Shown: one piece after another, positions 7,521 through 15,765 of the stretch
Position numbering within the stretch: position 1 is the first letter of the stretch
How the letters are laid out: the number at the start of each line of letters is the position of its first letter
Origin: Nocardia vinacea NBRC 16497
Lineage (GTDB): Bacteria > Actinomycetota > Actinomycetes > Mycobacteriales > Mycobacteriaceae
Assembly (NCBI RefSeq): GCF_000308835.1
Contig: NZ_BAGN01000091.1
Span: forward strand, 1 to 44,106
DNA length: 44,106 nt
Direction of reading: 5' to 3'
Notes under the pieces: generated by a model
What the model saw: only the letters and a program-made list of their open reading frames with translations
What the model was told of the DNA's origin: nothing
The model's database searches: none
Made by a program: the position numbers and the translations under genes

Positions 7521-7858
7521 ACGACTACGCGGTACTCACTCCGCCACGGGTCTGCGGGCATGCCGATGTGCGACTGGCGCATGAGCTGATGCGACAGCAC
7601 CGGGTCTGCCGGGTCGATCTGTGTGTCTGGAAATCGGCGGCGTACTACACGCTGGTGGCCGCGGGGCATCTCGCGCCGCAGACATTGACGCCACGCGAGC
7701 GCGCCGCGGCGCGCGGTATCGACTTTCCACCACTGGACGCGCAACCGCCGGTGTGCGGCGGCCCGCCGTTACGAACGCTGCGGGAGGTATTGGACAGGTT
7801 GTCGGAGCTGGCGCAGCCGGTGCCCGACTCGAAGGGCAACGCCAACCATAGGAATTGA
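7517..7858 (+). CDS. Unknown small protein, 113 aa, coupled to its upstream neighbour
   Basis: The GTG start at 7517 overlaps the preceding stop (GTGA), so the pair is translationally coupled. The most regular part is residues 12-55 (HADVRLAHELMRQHRVCRVDLCVWKSAAYYTLVAAG), which has two nearby Cys residues and a strand-helix look; the rest is Pro-rich and ends in a short helix REVLDRLSELAQ. There is no signal peptide or membrane helix. I cannot assign a function; its partners are the genes on either side. Confidence 0.6.
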   Translation: MNDYAVLTPPRVCGHADVRLAHELMRQHRVCRVDLCVWKSAAYYTLVAAGHLAPQTLTPRERAAARGIDFPPLDAQPPVCGGPPLRTLREVLDRLSELAQPVPDSKGNANHRN

Positions 7859-7877
7859 CTCTCTACGGGGGCCGAAT

Positions 7878-8135
7878 ATGCGTGAGCATCGCACCGAGGT
7901 CGACGGGTGGGTGGCCATCTGGGAGATCGACCACTGGCACATCCGAATTATGCTCGTGCGCAGCCTTATCGATAGTGCGCGGCCATTGCTGAATGTCGAT
8001 GTAGCGGTGGCTGCGCCCGACCTGGCCGATATGCGTGAGAAATACCCGAACCTGTCCCGGTTGTGGGATGCGGTGCGGCACGAGTATTGGGCGGAAGTGA
8101 TTACACCACAGGAACATTCAGGGGGGACTATTTGA
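7878..8135 (+). CDS. Unknown small acidic protein, 85 aa
   Basis: The ATG at 7878 follows a GGGGG stretch. The protein is rich in Trp and His (GWVAIWEIDHWHIRIMLVRSLIDSARPLL), then has LADMREKYPNLSRLWDAVRHEYWAEVI. It looks like a compact alpha/beta domain without cysteines. It is the third member of the 7092-8135 cassette, 19 bp after the previous stop, and the run ends convergently with the gene at 8165. Confidence 0.5.
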   Translation: MREHRTEVDGWVAIWEIDHWHIRIMLVRSLIDSARPLLNVDVAVAAPDLADMREKYPNLSRLWDAVRHEYWAEVITPQEHSGGTI

Positions 8136-8164
8136 CTGATGCCATGGGGCCGCGGCGCTATGGC

Positions 8165-8551
8165 TTATACGCCCGACGATTCGGTGTTGGTATTGAAGTA
8201 GACGGAGTTGGTGACGTCTTGGCCGGTAATGCGTTTGATGGATAGGGCCATGATCTCGCCCATGTCTTTGATGACTTCGATATGTTCACGGATGATGGCG
8301 TCGATAGAGTTGGCTTCGCCGGTGGCTTGGCCTTTGAACGTCTTGACCAGATCATCGGCCATGTGGAAATCGCCGAAGCCGGAAACTCTTTGTGCAGCCT
8401 GTGCCTGGATCAGCATGTCCTGAAGATCGTTGAGCCGTTGGTCGCAAGCGGCTAGGCATTGCCGTGCGGCCTCCTCGCTGTCCAGATATAGCTCCCCGGA
8501 CTTCGCCTGCTCGGCAAAACGTGCCCATTGTGCGATATCAGATTGGCTCAT
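8165..8551 (-). CDS. Small helical protein next to a DUF3558 lipoprotein
   Basis: A 128-aa mostly helical protein beginning MSQSDIAQWARFAEQAKSGEL, with long helices around 20-50 (EEAARQCLAACDQRLNDLQDMLIQAQ) and 75-105 (NSIDAIIREHIEVIKDMGEIMAL). The start ATG at 8551 is preferred over 8557 because GGGGGAGG lies six bases upstream of it. Helical pairs next to DUF3558 lipoproteins occur repeatedly in Nocardia and resemble WXG100-type secreted helical proteins in size, but there is no WXG motif. It follows the lipoprotein gene by 20 bp and is probably co-transcribed with it. Confidence 0.7.
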   Translation of the reverse strand: MSQSDIAQWARFAEQAKSGELYLDSEEAARQCLAACDQRLNDLQDMLIQAQAAQRVSGFGDFHMADDLVKTFKGQATGEANSIDAIIREHIEVIKDMGEIMALSIKRITGQDVTNSVYFNTNTESSGV

Positions 8552-8571
8552 CGCCATCCTCCCCCTCGGAG

Positions 8572-9105
8572 TTACTTGGGCAGGCTCGGCACTATCGCTG
8601 CACCGGCCTGTTGCAGCAGCCCGCACGGTGGCGCGGGATGGTCGAGCACCGGATTGTTGATCAGCGTGAGCTCGATGATGCCTTGGGACGCAGTGAAGAC
8701 GACATCGCACATCAGGTCATAGGACGCACCCTCGACACGGAACTGGCGGCCCTGCCGTCCGGCGATCGTCACGTCCTGGAACTCGACATTTCCCTGCTTC
8801 TGTTCGATCTCCCGCATGGAGCGGCCGCTGGAGAAGACTCCCAAGGAGTACTTCGGGCCCTTCCAGTTGCAGATCTCCCATCCGGATTGGTGCACACCGG
8901 CCACACCGCTCTCTTTCGCGGAGGGGTTTACGCCTGCGGCAGTAAGCACATCATCGGCGATCTGCGTACACGGATCGAACAGCTTGACCTGCGCCGCACT
9001 CGTCTCACTACTCGCGCTCGGACTTCCGCTCGTCGAACTCCCACACGCGGCCAACCCTGGCAGGACAGCCGCCGCGAGCAGCATCAACTTCAATCGGTGC
9101 GCCAT
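8572..9105 (-). CDS. DUF3558 lipoprotein
   Basis: A 177-aa exported lipoprotein. A short basic start is followed by a hydrophobic core and the lipobox LAAC at about residue 22, then a Ser/Gly/Thr-rich linker (GSSTSGSPSASSETS). The mature domain has LFDPCTQIADDVLTAAGVNP, WEICNWKG and PPCGLL; the DPC-I-(D/A), (Q/W)-C-W and late Cys pattern is diagnostic of DUF3558, with cysteines likely forming disulphides. The ATG at 9105 is preferred to the GTG at 9111 because GAGAGG abuts the latter. Function of the family is not known. It heads a two-gene unit with the helical protein at 8165. Confidence 0.88.
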   Translation of the reverse strand: MAHRLKLMLLAAAVLPGLAACGSSTSGSPSASSETSAAQVKLFDPCTQIADDVLTAAGVNPSAKESGVAGVHQSGWEICNWKGPKYSLGVFSSGRSMREIEQKQGNVEFQDVTIAGRQGRQFRVEGASYDLMCDVVFTASQGIIELTLINNPVLDHPAPPCGLLQQAGAAIVPSLPK

Positions 9106-9457
9106 CCCCACCCTCTCGACCTGCGACTATCCGGAGATCTTGACCATATCAAACGGTATCCCCGGCATTGGTGGGTGCGAGGGAGGCGTGCTCTGAGGAT
9201 TCGGTGCAGAATCACGCACAACGATTCCTCGGCGAACCCGATTGCGACGGGCGTCACGTCACACTGCGCAGCGGTCCGTTGTGAGCGGATCGATACCGCG
9301 GAAACGCTGGATTACCAGCGTGTATACAAATGCGTCCGATGTCCGTTTTGTCCGGTTTTCGCATTGACAGTGCCATACCCCTGGAGCAGGCTGCTGCGTG
9401 ACTTTCCGTGCGCTCGGGGTGGAGTGGTCACGGCTTGGCCGTCGGAGGAGCAGGGTG
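9106..9457. other. 352-bp divergent intergenic region
   Basis: The gap separates the lipoprotein gene from the conservon. No gene is seen. ACGCTGG-ATTA-CCAGCGT at 9304-9321 is a perfect 7-bp palindrome about 140 bp before the kinase start and could be an operator or part of the promoter. GGAGGAG at 9444-9450 is the ribosome site for the kinase. Confidence 0.5.
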
Positions 9458-12400
9458 GTGCGTTTACGTCAAAGGTCGGAAAAATCCGGTGACACACCGG
9501 ATATGACTGCCGATCCCGGAAGTGAACGCCAGGTTGCCGGGAACAGAATAGTGCGACCGCGCACGATTCGGGGGCAACTGGCTCGAATCCTCGTTGTCTC
9601 ATTGGTTTTGGTGCTGGGGCTGCTCGGCGTGACGGTCGCCCGGGAGGTCAAGGCTTTCCGTGAGAGCGGTGACACTGTGCACGCGGTCTCGCTCGCGCTG
9701 GCCGTACAAGATCTGGTGCAGGAGGCGCAGCGCGAACGCGGGCTGAGCAATGGCCTGCTCGGCGGCGATACCCGCTTAGTTCAGACCGTGGCCGATCAGC
9801 GGGTCGAGACCGATCGGGCCATGCGCGCACTCGAGGCGGCCGCGGCGACCGGGAATGCGCCCGGCGCGGCCCAGGTGCGCTCGGCGCTCGGACAATTCGA
9901 CGCGCTCGACGCGACCCGCACGCAGATCGACGCCCACCGCACCAGCAGGCAGGCGGCCTTTCAGTTCTATACCGACGGCATCGCCGCGCTGAATCGGCTG
10001 ACGCTCGGGCTCGATCAGGCGCGCGACGCCGAGGTTCGGCACGGCCTCGAGGCGCTGTATGCGCTCGGGGAGGCCAAGGAGCAGACGGCCAAGGAGCGCG
10101 GATTCCTCAACGGCGTCTTCGCGGCCGATGAATTCCGCAATGGCGAGTATGTCGAGTTCCTCGATATCCGCGCCGCCAAAATGGCCGGACTGACCGCCTT
10201 CGCGCGCGACGCGACCGCGGCGCAGCAGGCCCGGCTCGATGCGGCGCTGCGGAGTGAAAATGCCGTCAGGGCAAGCGAATCGGAGCGAATCGCGATCGCG
10301 TCGAGCACCGGTCCGCTGGTGCGTTCGGTGGATCCGAGCACCTGGTGGGCGCAGATGACGGCGGTCATCGATGAGCAGCGCAAGGTGCAGCAGGCAGTCG
10401 GTGACGATGTGCAGCGGCGCGCGGAGGCGCTGCGCAGGGAGGCGTTCCTGACGCTCGGCGGCTTCCTGCTCGCGGCGCTGATCGCCATCGCCGCCGAGAT
10501 GGCATTGGTCTTCGCCAGTGTGCGCGCCATCGTGCGTCCGCTCGCCGCGCTGGCGGCAGAGGCCGATGATGTCGCCAATCATCGGCTGCCCGAGGTGATC
10601 GCGGCCTGGCAGGCGTCCGATGACGCGCAACCGGATCCGCCCGCGCCGGTGCGGACGCCACGCGGCGCGAGTGTCGAAATCGCCGCCGTGGCAGGGGCAT
10701 TGGACGGTGTGCAGACCACCGCCTTCGAATTGGCTTCGGCGCAGGCGCTGGTCCGTCGCAATACCACCGAATCGATGGCGAATCTGGCGCGGCGCAACCA
10801 GAATCTGGTTCGTCGCCAGCTCGGCCTGATCAGTGAATTCGAACGCGAGGAACTCGACCCCAAGGCGCTGTCCAATCTGTTCGAACTCGATCACCTCGCC
10901 ACTCGCATGCGGCGCAATGCCGAAAGTCTGCTGGTGCTGGTGGGGTCGGCGAGCCCGCGGCGCTGGGCCGAGCCGATCGCGCTCACCGATGTGATTCGCG
11001 CCGGGTTGTCGGAGGTAGACGACTATCGCCGGGTGGTGCTGCGCCGGGTGGACGATATCGCGATCACCGGCGCGGTGGTCAGCGACCTCGCGCATATGCT
11101 GGCCGAGCTGATCGAGAACGGATTGGCCTTCTCCCCACCGGATATGGAGGTGGAGATCTACGGGCGCAAGCTGCCGGCCGGATATCTGCTCGCGGTGGTG
11201 GATCACGGTGTCGGCATGCCGGTGGAGCAGTTGGACGAGGCGAATGCCCGGCTGCGCGGCGAGACCGATTTCGTTGTCGCGCCGACGCGATATCTGGGGC
11301 ATTACGTGGTCGGCCGGTTGGCGCGACGGCTCGGGATCGATGTCGAGTTGAATGTGTCACCGGTCAGCGGGATCGTCGCGCGGCTGCTGCTGCCCGTGGG
11401 AATCATTGCGGGAGAGAAGGATCGGCGCGCACCTGCGGCTGGACAGCGGGGTGAAGCGGCTGCGGGGCCTGCCGGCGCGGTGCCCGGTGCGTACGGGCCC
11501 AGCGACTCGGCGGCGGCCACGCTTGTCGGTTCCCCGGCGGTCTCCCTTGCGAATGAGAATGCTCGACGGGCACCTGCGGCCGGGAACCGGGGCGAAGCAG
11601 CCGCGGTGCCTGCTGGTGCGCAGGGGCATGTCGAGTCGGCGGTGGGGTTTGCCGGTGCCATGGGGGGATCCCTCGCGGATGAAGCCGTTTCGGCGAGCGC
11701 GGTGCTCGGCACGCCGAGACACGGCGCTCCAGTCGACGGTGCGCCGGTCAATGGTGCCTCAGTCGACGGTCCCTGGGTCAATACTGCCCAGGTCAATAGT
11801 GCCGGAGCTAACGGTGCGCAGGGCGATGGTGCCTGGGTTAATGCTGCCCGGGGCGATGGTGCCGGAGCTAATGGTGCGCAGGGCGACGGTGCCCCAGTTG
11901 ACGGTGCCCGGTCCAATGGTGCCCAGGTCGATGGTGCCTGGGTTAATGCTGCCCGGGGCGATGGTGCCGGAGCTAATGGTGCGCAGGGCGACGGTGCCCC
12001 AGTTGACGGTGCCCGGTCCAATGGTGCCCAGGTCGATGGTGCCAGGGCCAATGGTGCGCGGGGCGACGGTACCTCGACACCTGGCGCGCCGACGCATGAT
12101 GTGCGAATGACCGGCGGGTCCGAACCCGGCGGCGTCGGACCTCGGCAATCGAGGTCCGGACCCGCGCATTCCCGACCGGGATTCGCATCGTCGACATCGG
12201 TACCCGCGCCGTTCGCCCACTTCCATTCCACGCCGGACGATTCCGGCGACGGTGCCGGGTCCACCGGGGCAGGCATCGAGGGAGCCGTGCCAAGGGGCGA
12301 TCGGGCTGCTTCCGAGGGGGACCCGACGGGCGATTGGGCTGCGTCTGGGGGCATCCCGACCGGCGACAGGGCTGCGTCCGGGGCCAATGGATCGCTGAGG

Positions 12401-13000
12401 GGTCTACTAAGGGCTAATGGAACTGGCAGCGATGGTGCCAGCGAATCTCCGACCGGCTTGCCTGCTGCCAACGGATCGCTGACGGGTCTGCCAAGGGTGA
12501 ATGGCACTGGGAGCAATGGTGTCAACGGTTTCCTGACGGGCTTGTCCGCCGTCAACGGATCAGGGAGCGATCGCTCAACCGACGCCGTTCCCGCGACCGA
12601 GGGGCCGCAGTTCGCTGTCCCGTCTGCGGCGGGCAGTTCGTTGTGGCAGATACCTGAAACAGCGACAGCCGCAACGGAATCCGATTCCGCACCCCACGGT
12701 GTGCAGCGAACCAAGAACGGATTGGTCAAGCGCAACAAGCGAGCACGCACAGCCGCCAACGGAAGCGACAGCGCACCGAGGACTCTCACCCCGGCCCCAC
12801 CCAGCGCTCCGGTCGTGGAACGCACACCGGCCGAAATCCGCAGCATGCTCTCGTCGTTCCGGGCCGGACACGAGCGCGGCGCGCCGAGCGCACCGCCGCC
12901 GGAAACATCCGAGAACGCTGGAGCCTCCGAAAACATCCCGCGCGCCACGGATTTGGCGCAATCCTCGGTTTCACCCACCATCGCAGAGGAGATTCGATGA
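9458..13000 (+). CDS. cvnA: Conservon sensor histidine kinase with NIT domain and very long repetitive tail
   Basis: A 1180-aa membrane kinase (CvnA type). A membrane helix is near residues 40-62. The extracellular NIT (nitrate/nitrite-sensing) domain, about 65-325, has the paired ERG motifs QRERGLSNGLLGGD and AKERGFLNGVF. A second helix is near 329-355. A long linker leads to a dimerisation-like helix (NQNLVRRQLGLISEFEREEL, about 447). An ATPase domain (about 507-648) has N-box LAELIENGLAFSPP and G-box DHGVGMP. The final ~530 residues are low complexity, with 23 pentads at 759-873. The start is GTG 9458, chosen for GGAGGAG seven bases upstream; ATG 9503 is the alternative. The stop overlaps the next gene (ATGA). 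Conservon kinases work with a roadblock protein, DUF742 and a Ras-like GTPase at the membrane. Confidence 0.9.
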   Translation: MRLRQRSEKSGDTPDMTADPGSERQVAGNRIVRPRTIRGQLARILVVSLVLVLGLLGVTVAREVKAFRESGDTVHAVSLALAVQDLVQEAQRERGLSNGLLGGDTRLVQTVADQRVETDRAMRALEAAAATGNAPGAAQVRSALGQFDALDATRTQIDAHRTSRQAAFQFYTDGIAALNRLTLGLDQARDAEVRHGLEALYALGEAKEQTAKERGFLNGVFAADEFRNGEYVEFLDIRAAKMAGLTAFARDATAAQQARLDAALRSENAVRASESERIAIASSTGPLVRSVDPSTWWAQMTAVIDEQRKVQQAVGDDVQRRAEALRREAFLTLGGFLLAALIAIAAEMALVFASVRAIVRPLAALAAEADDVANHRLPEVIAAWQASDDAQPDPPAPVRTPRGASVEIAAVAGALDGVQTTAFELASAQALVRRNTTESMANLARRNQNLVRRQLGLISEFEREELDPKALSNLFELDHLATRMRRNAESLLVLVGSASPRRWAEPIALTDVIRAGLSEVDDYRRVVLRRVDDIAITGAVVSDLAHMLAELIENGLAFSPPDMEVEIYGRKLPAGYLLAVVDHGVGMPVEQLDEANARLRGETDFVVAPTRYLGHYVVGRLARRLGIDVELNVSPVSGIVARLLLPVGIIAGEKDRRAPAAGQRGEAAAGPAGAVPGAYGPSDSAAATLVGSPAVSLANENARRAPAAGNRGEAAAVPAGAQGHVESAVGFAGAMGGSLADEAVSASAVLGTPRHGAPVDGAPVNGASVDGPWVNTAQVNSAGANGAQGDGAWVNAARGDGAGANGAQGDGAPVDGARSNGAQVDGAWVNAARGDGAGANGAQGDGAPVDGARSNGAQVDGARANGARGDGTSTPGAPTHDVRMTGGSEPGGVGPRQSRSGPAHSRPGFASSTSVPAPFAHFHSTPDDSGDGAGSTGAGIEGAVPRGDRAASEGDPTGDWAASGGIPTGDRAASGANGSLRGLLRANGTGSDGASESPTGLPAANGSLTGLPRVNGTGSNGVNGFLTGLSAVNGSGSDRSTDAVPATEGPQFAVPSAAGSSLWQIPETATAATESDSAPHGVQRTKNGLVKRNKRARTAANGSDSAPRTLTPAPPSAPVVERTPAEIRSMLSSFRAGHERGAPSAPPPETSENAGASENIPRATDLAQSSVSPTIAEEIR
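11732..12076 (+). repeat. 15-bp repeat encoding 23 pentads, with a perfect 105-bp tandem duplication
   Basis: Twenty-three in-frame pentads of the form x(N/D)GAx (for example VDGAP, ANGAQ, SNGAQ) occupy residues about 759-873 of the kinase. 11831-11935 and 11936-12040 are identical 105-bp units (seven pentads each), so the last expansion is recent. All units are multiples of three, so copy number can change without breaking the frame. True pentapeptide-repeat proteins have Leu or Phe at the centre (A(N/D)Lxx); here that position is Gly, so a beta-helix is not expected. Confidence 0.92.
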
Positions 13001-13425
13001 CCACCCAGATACAGACCGCGGACCCGCACACTTTCAACTGGATGCTGGCCAACTTCGTGCGCAATACCGACGGCGTCCGCGACACCGTCGCCGTCTCCTC
13101 TGACGGCCTGCTCATCGCCATGTCCGAGGGGCTGGACCGCACCGGTGCGGATCGACTGGCCGCCATGGTCTCCGGCCTGTCCAGCCTGGCCCGAAGTGCT
13201 TCGCGCAGTTACGCATTCGACGGTCTGAAGCTGATAATGATCGAGATGAAGCGCGGCTTCCTGCTGGTCTCCGCACTCGGTGACGGCAGTTGCCTCGGCG
13301 TCATCGCCGACGGTGGTTGCGATGTCGGTCTCGTCGGCTACGAGATGGCGGTGCTGGCCGAACGCGCCGGTGCGCTGCTCGACCCGGCGCTCATCTCGGA
13401 ATTACGAGAATCGTTGCGCAGATGA
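12997..13425 (+). CDS. cvnB: Roadblock/LC7 protein of the conservon
   Basis: A 142-aa roadblock/LC7 fold protein: NWMLANFVRNTDGVRDTVAVSSDGLLIAMS, then ADRLAAMVSGLSSLARSA, then GFLLVSALGDGSCLGVIAD, and a final helix with YEMAVLAERAGALLDP. These blocks are the standard layout of the MglB-like partners of small GTPases. Its ATG overlaps the kinase stop and its stop overlaps the DUF742 start (ATGA both times). In the family it links the kinase to the GTPase, probably as its regulator. Confidence 0.93.
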   Translation: MTTQIQTADPHTFNWMLANFVRNTDGVRDTVAVSSDGLLIAMSEGLDRTGADRLAAMVSGLSSLARSASRSYAFDGLKLIMIEMKRGFLLVSALGDGSCLGVIADGGCDVGLVGYEMAVLAERAGALLDPALISELRESLRR

Positions 13426-13859
13426 GAGATCCATACCGGCCGCGGTTGCCGGACCCGCGGATGATCCCGGTGAACCAATCCTTCGGTTTGCTCGGAGCAA
13501 ACCGGCCACCGAGGGATAGTCCGGATGTGCAGCTCCCAGATGATCGATTCGTCCGCCCCTTCGTCGTCACGGCGGGGCGCACGACGCCGCTGATCGATGG
13601 GCTGCGCATCGAAACACTGGTACTGGCAACGCCTGCCGCGCTGTCCGCACCGCTGCACTTCGAACAGCGCACCGTCGTCAGGCTGTGCCAGCAGCCGCAT
13701 TCCATCGCCGAAATCGGGACGGCGCTGCACGTTCCGGTGGGCGTCGCGAAGGTGATCGTCAGCGATCTCGCGGCCGCCGGGCATGTTTCGGTTCGGGACG
13801 CCCCCGAACTTTCCACCGCAGCCATCGAGAGGATCAGGGACCTTGTACGGGCACTCTGA
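13422..13859 (+). CDS. cvnC: DUF742 protein of the conservon
   Basis: A 145-aa DUF742 protein. The N-terminal part is Pro/Arg-rich, then VRPFVVTAGRTTPLIDGLRIETLV (family signature), then a winged-helix-like part with RTVVRLCQQPHSIAEIGTALHVPVGVAKVIVSDLAAAGHV. The ATG at 13422 overlaps the cvnB stop. The family may bind DNA or act as an adaptor between the roadblock protein and the GTPase; this is not settled. Confidence 0.92.
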   Translation: MRDPYRPRLPDPRMIPVNQSFGLLGANRPPRDSPDVQLPDDRFVRPFVVTAGRTTPLIDGLRIETLVLATPAALSAPLHFEQRTVVRLCQQPHSIAEIGTALHVPVGVAKVIVSDLAAAGHVSVRDAPELSTAAIERIRDLVRAL

Positions 13860-14463
13860 ATATCGGACACCACCGGTCGAGCGGTCCATGCCCGCCTCGG
13901 TCAAGATCGTGATCAGCGGTGGATTCGGTGTCGGCAAAACAACATTCATCGGCGCGATCTCCGAAATCGAACCGCTGGTGACCGAGGCGTCGATGACCGA
14001 GGTCGCCATCGGCATCGACGATCCGGGCCGGCGCGCGGATAAGACCCAGACCACCGTCGCCCTCGACTTCGGTCGCATCACCCTCGACAACTCGCTGGTC
14101 CTCTATCTGTTCGGCACTCCCGGCCAGGACCGCTTCGTCTTCCTGTGGGACGACCTGGTCGACGGCGCACTCGGTGCGGTGATCGTGGTGGACACCGGCC
14201 GAGTCGAGGACTGCTATCCGGTGCTGGACTATTTCGAAGAGCACAACACGCCATTCGTGGTGGTGGTCAATCGTTTCGAACAGGGCGAGCACTTCGAACT
14301 CGACGAGGTCCGTGAGGCACTGGAGCTCGACGAGTGGATTCCGATCCTGGAATGCGATGCGCGAAAACGGGAATCGGTGAAGGAGGTGCTCGTCGCACTG
14401 CTCGAACAGGTGCTCGTGCAGCGCCTTTCCACACCGCGGCTGCACGCCCGCGAGGTCGTCTGA
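13843..14463 (+). CDS. cvnD: Ras-like GTPase of the conservon
   Basis: A small GTPase of the bacterial MglA-like/CvnD type, 206 aa from the TTG at 13843. P-loop GGFGVGKTT is near residues 26-34; switch I has TEASMTEVAIGIDD, the G3 region LFGTPGQDRF, and the G4 region VVVNRFE (NRF in place of NKxD, normal for this family). The TTG start overlaps cvnC by 17 bases; the first Met (MPASVKIVISGG, 13888) is an alternative but would be unusually close to the P-loop. It is the last gene of the operon; the sequence after it is pseudogene debris, not a P450 gene as in some conservons. Confidence 0.9.
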   Translation: MYGHSEYRTPPVERSMPASVKIVISGGFGVGKTTFIGAISEIEPLVTEASMTEVAIGIDDPGRRADKTQTTVALDFGRITLDNSLVLYLFGTPGQDRFVFLWDDLVDGALGAVIVVDTGRVEDCYPVLDYFEEHNTPFVVVVNRFEQGEHFELDEVREALELDEWIPILECDARKRESVKEVLVALLEQVLVQRLSTPRLHAREVV

Positions 14464-14481
14464 GTCCGTAGCCCGGCGCTC

Positions 14482-14938
14482 GTGGGTGAGCAGAAGGAGC
14501 GGATGCTGCGCGGGGAGCTGTACCGGGACAGTGATCCGGAGTTGGTTGCCGAGCGCGTCCGGGCACAACGGTCGTGCGATGAGTTCAACCGCACCGGCCC
14601 GGAGGAAACCGAGCGGGGCGATGCGGTGCTGCGGCCGACGCGATCCTGCTGGACTGTGCGCCGATCGTGATCGGCGACGATGTGTCGATCGGGCCGCGGT
14701 GCCAGCCGCTGACGGCGCTGCATCCGATGGTGGATCACGAGGCGCGCAGGCAGCGCCTGGAGTCGGCTGCGCCGATTCGGATCGGGAACAACGTGTGGTT
14801 CGGCGGCGGGTCATCGTGTGCCCCGGCGTCACGATCGGGGAGGACACGGTGGTCGGTGCCGGCAGCGTCGTCACCCGGGATCTGCCCTCGCGGGTGTTCG
14901 CGGCGGGCAATCCAGCGCGGGTGCTGCGCGAGTTGTGA
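14482..14938 (+). pseudogene. Broken maltose/galactoside O-acetyltransferase-like gene
   Basis: Three frames together rebuild a left-handed beta-helix acetyltransferase of the Maa/NodL group. Frame one starts at 14482 with ERMLRGELYRDSDPELVAER, then FNRTGPEE. A second frame has ILLDCAPIVIGDDVSIGPRC, then LTALHPM, then IRIGNNVWFGGG. A third ends VCPGVTIGEDTVVGAGSVVT, then GNPARVLREL. The segment that normally lies between GPEE and ILLDCAP (about 40 codons) is missing, and one G is lost after GGCGGCGGG near 14810. Two independent lesions make a sequencing error unlikely. Confidence 0.8.
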
Positions 14939-14945
14939 GCGCACA

Positions 14946-15215
14946 TGCCGCGACCCGCGATACTGCTTGCTCACCGCGGCGGACCGGTTGCGCGCGGACG
15001 ACCGCGAGCAGGACGTGGTGTCGCATACGCTGCAATCCGTCGGCAACGTGTTGACTCCACGAACGTCGTAACAACTCGTCCTGAACGAGCCCGAGACCAG
15101 CCCGCATCCAGATTCTCGGCTCGCCCGGCCAGCTCAGCGTGTCGGTCTCCGAGCAGATCTTGTCGGGTGGTGACACATGCGCAGCGAGAGATATTCACCG
15201 AGATCGCAGATTTTC
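14946..15215 (+). pseudogene. Decayed ATPase-like remnant
   Basis: In one frame RYCLLTAA (14958) continues to LTPRTS, an in-frame TAA, then QLVLNEPETSPHPD (15072-15113). LVLNEPETSLHP is the Walker-B region of a group of actinobacterial predicted AAA ATPases. After one frame shift comes LSVSVSEQ, and after another VVTHAQRE, which fit the following helix and the H-loop of those proteins. At least one stop and two frame shifts are needed. The identification rests on short motifs. 15216-15277 is featureless. Confidence 0.45.
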
Positions 15216-15287
15216 GCGAGATCACCGATGAATTCCGGATGCACTCGCCGTCTTTGCTGGTGATCGGCTCGACACAAGGAGACACCA

Positions 15288-15707
15288 ATGAGCAACGGCA
15301 AGGATTTCACTCTCACCCACGTCGCCATCCTGGTCGGTGACCAGGACAAGGCGCTGGAGTTCTACCGCGATGTCATCGGCTTCGAGGTTCGCCAGGATAT
15401 GCCGTTTCCGGGCGGTCGCTGGCTGACCGTCGGTCCGGCGTCGCAGCCGGGAATCGAATTCATCCTGGAGAACCCGGAGATGAACCCGAACGAGGCCGCG
15501 CGCGAGGCCGCCAAGGCCCGGCTGGCCAGCGGTGCGCAAGGCACCCTGATCTTCACCACCGAGGCCGTCGACGACACCTTCGCCCGGCTGCGCGACGCGG
15601 GCGTCGATGTCGACCAGGAACCGATCACCCAGCCGTATGGCGTCCGGGACTGCGGTTTCCGCGATCCGTGGGGCAACCACCTGCGATTCTCCCAGCTGCT
15701 CAGCTGA
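15288..15707 (+). CDS. VOC-family (glyoxalase/bleomycin-resistance fold) protein
   Basis: A 139-aa VOC protein. It has two beta-alpha-beta-beta-beta modules: FTLTHVAILVGDQDKALEFYRDVIGFEVR at the N-terminus and FTTEAVDDTFARLRDAGVDV, then YGVRDCGFRDPWGNHLRFSQ at the C-terminus. His at the first strand and the late RDPWGNHL motif are the usual metal-site regions. An AAGGAGA site precedes the ATG at 15288. The family includes glyoxalases, dioxygenases and drug-binding proteins; neighbours do not narrow it. Confidence 0.88.
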   Translation: MSNGKDFTLTHVAILVGDQDKALEFYRDVIGFEVRQDMPFPGGRWLTVGPASQPGIEFILENPEMNPNEAAREAAKARLASGAQGTLIFTTEAVDDTFARLRDAGVDVDQEPITQPYGVRDCGFRDPWGNHLRFSQLLS

Positions 15708-15725
15708 TTTCCCGAACTCGCGGAT

Positions 15726-15752
15726 GCCGACGGCCTCGGCCTCGGCGTCGGC
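15726..15752 (+). terminator. Hairpin after the VOC gene
   Basis: GCCGACGGCC (15726-15735) pairs with GGCGTCGGC (15744-15752) with one bulged base and an 8-nt loop, 19 bases after the stop. There is no U-tract, so termination is possible rather than shown. Confidence 0.35.
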
Positions 15753-15765
15753 GAGAACCGCATTC

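Noticed and set aside
11732..12076. Canonical pentapeptide-repeat (beta-helix) domain
   Set aside because: The central Leu/Phe of A(N/D)Lxx is replaced by Gly throughout, so the right-handed beta-helix core is missing.
11302..13029. A 575-codon minus-strand frame opposite the kinase tail
   Set aside because: Its Pro/Ala/Ser-rich translation mirrors the repeats on the plus strand; no domain or start signal was seen.
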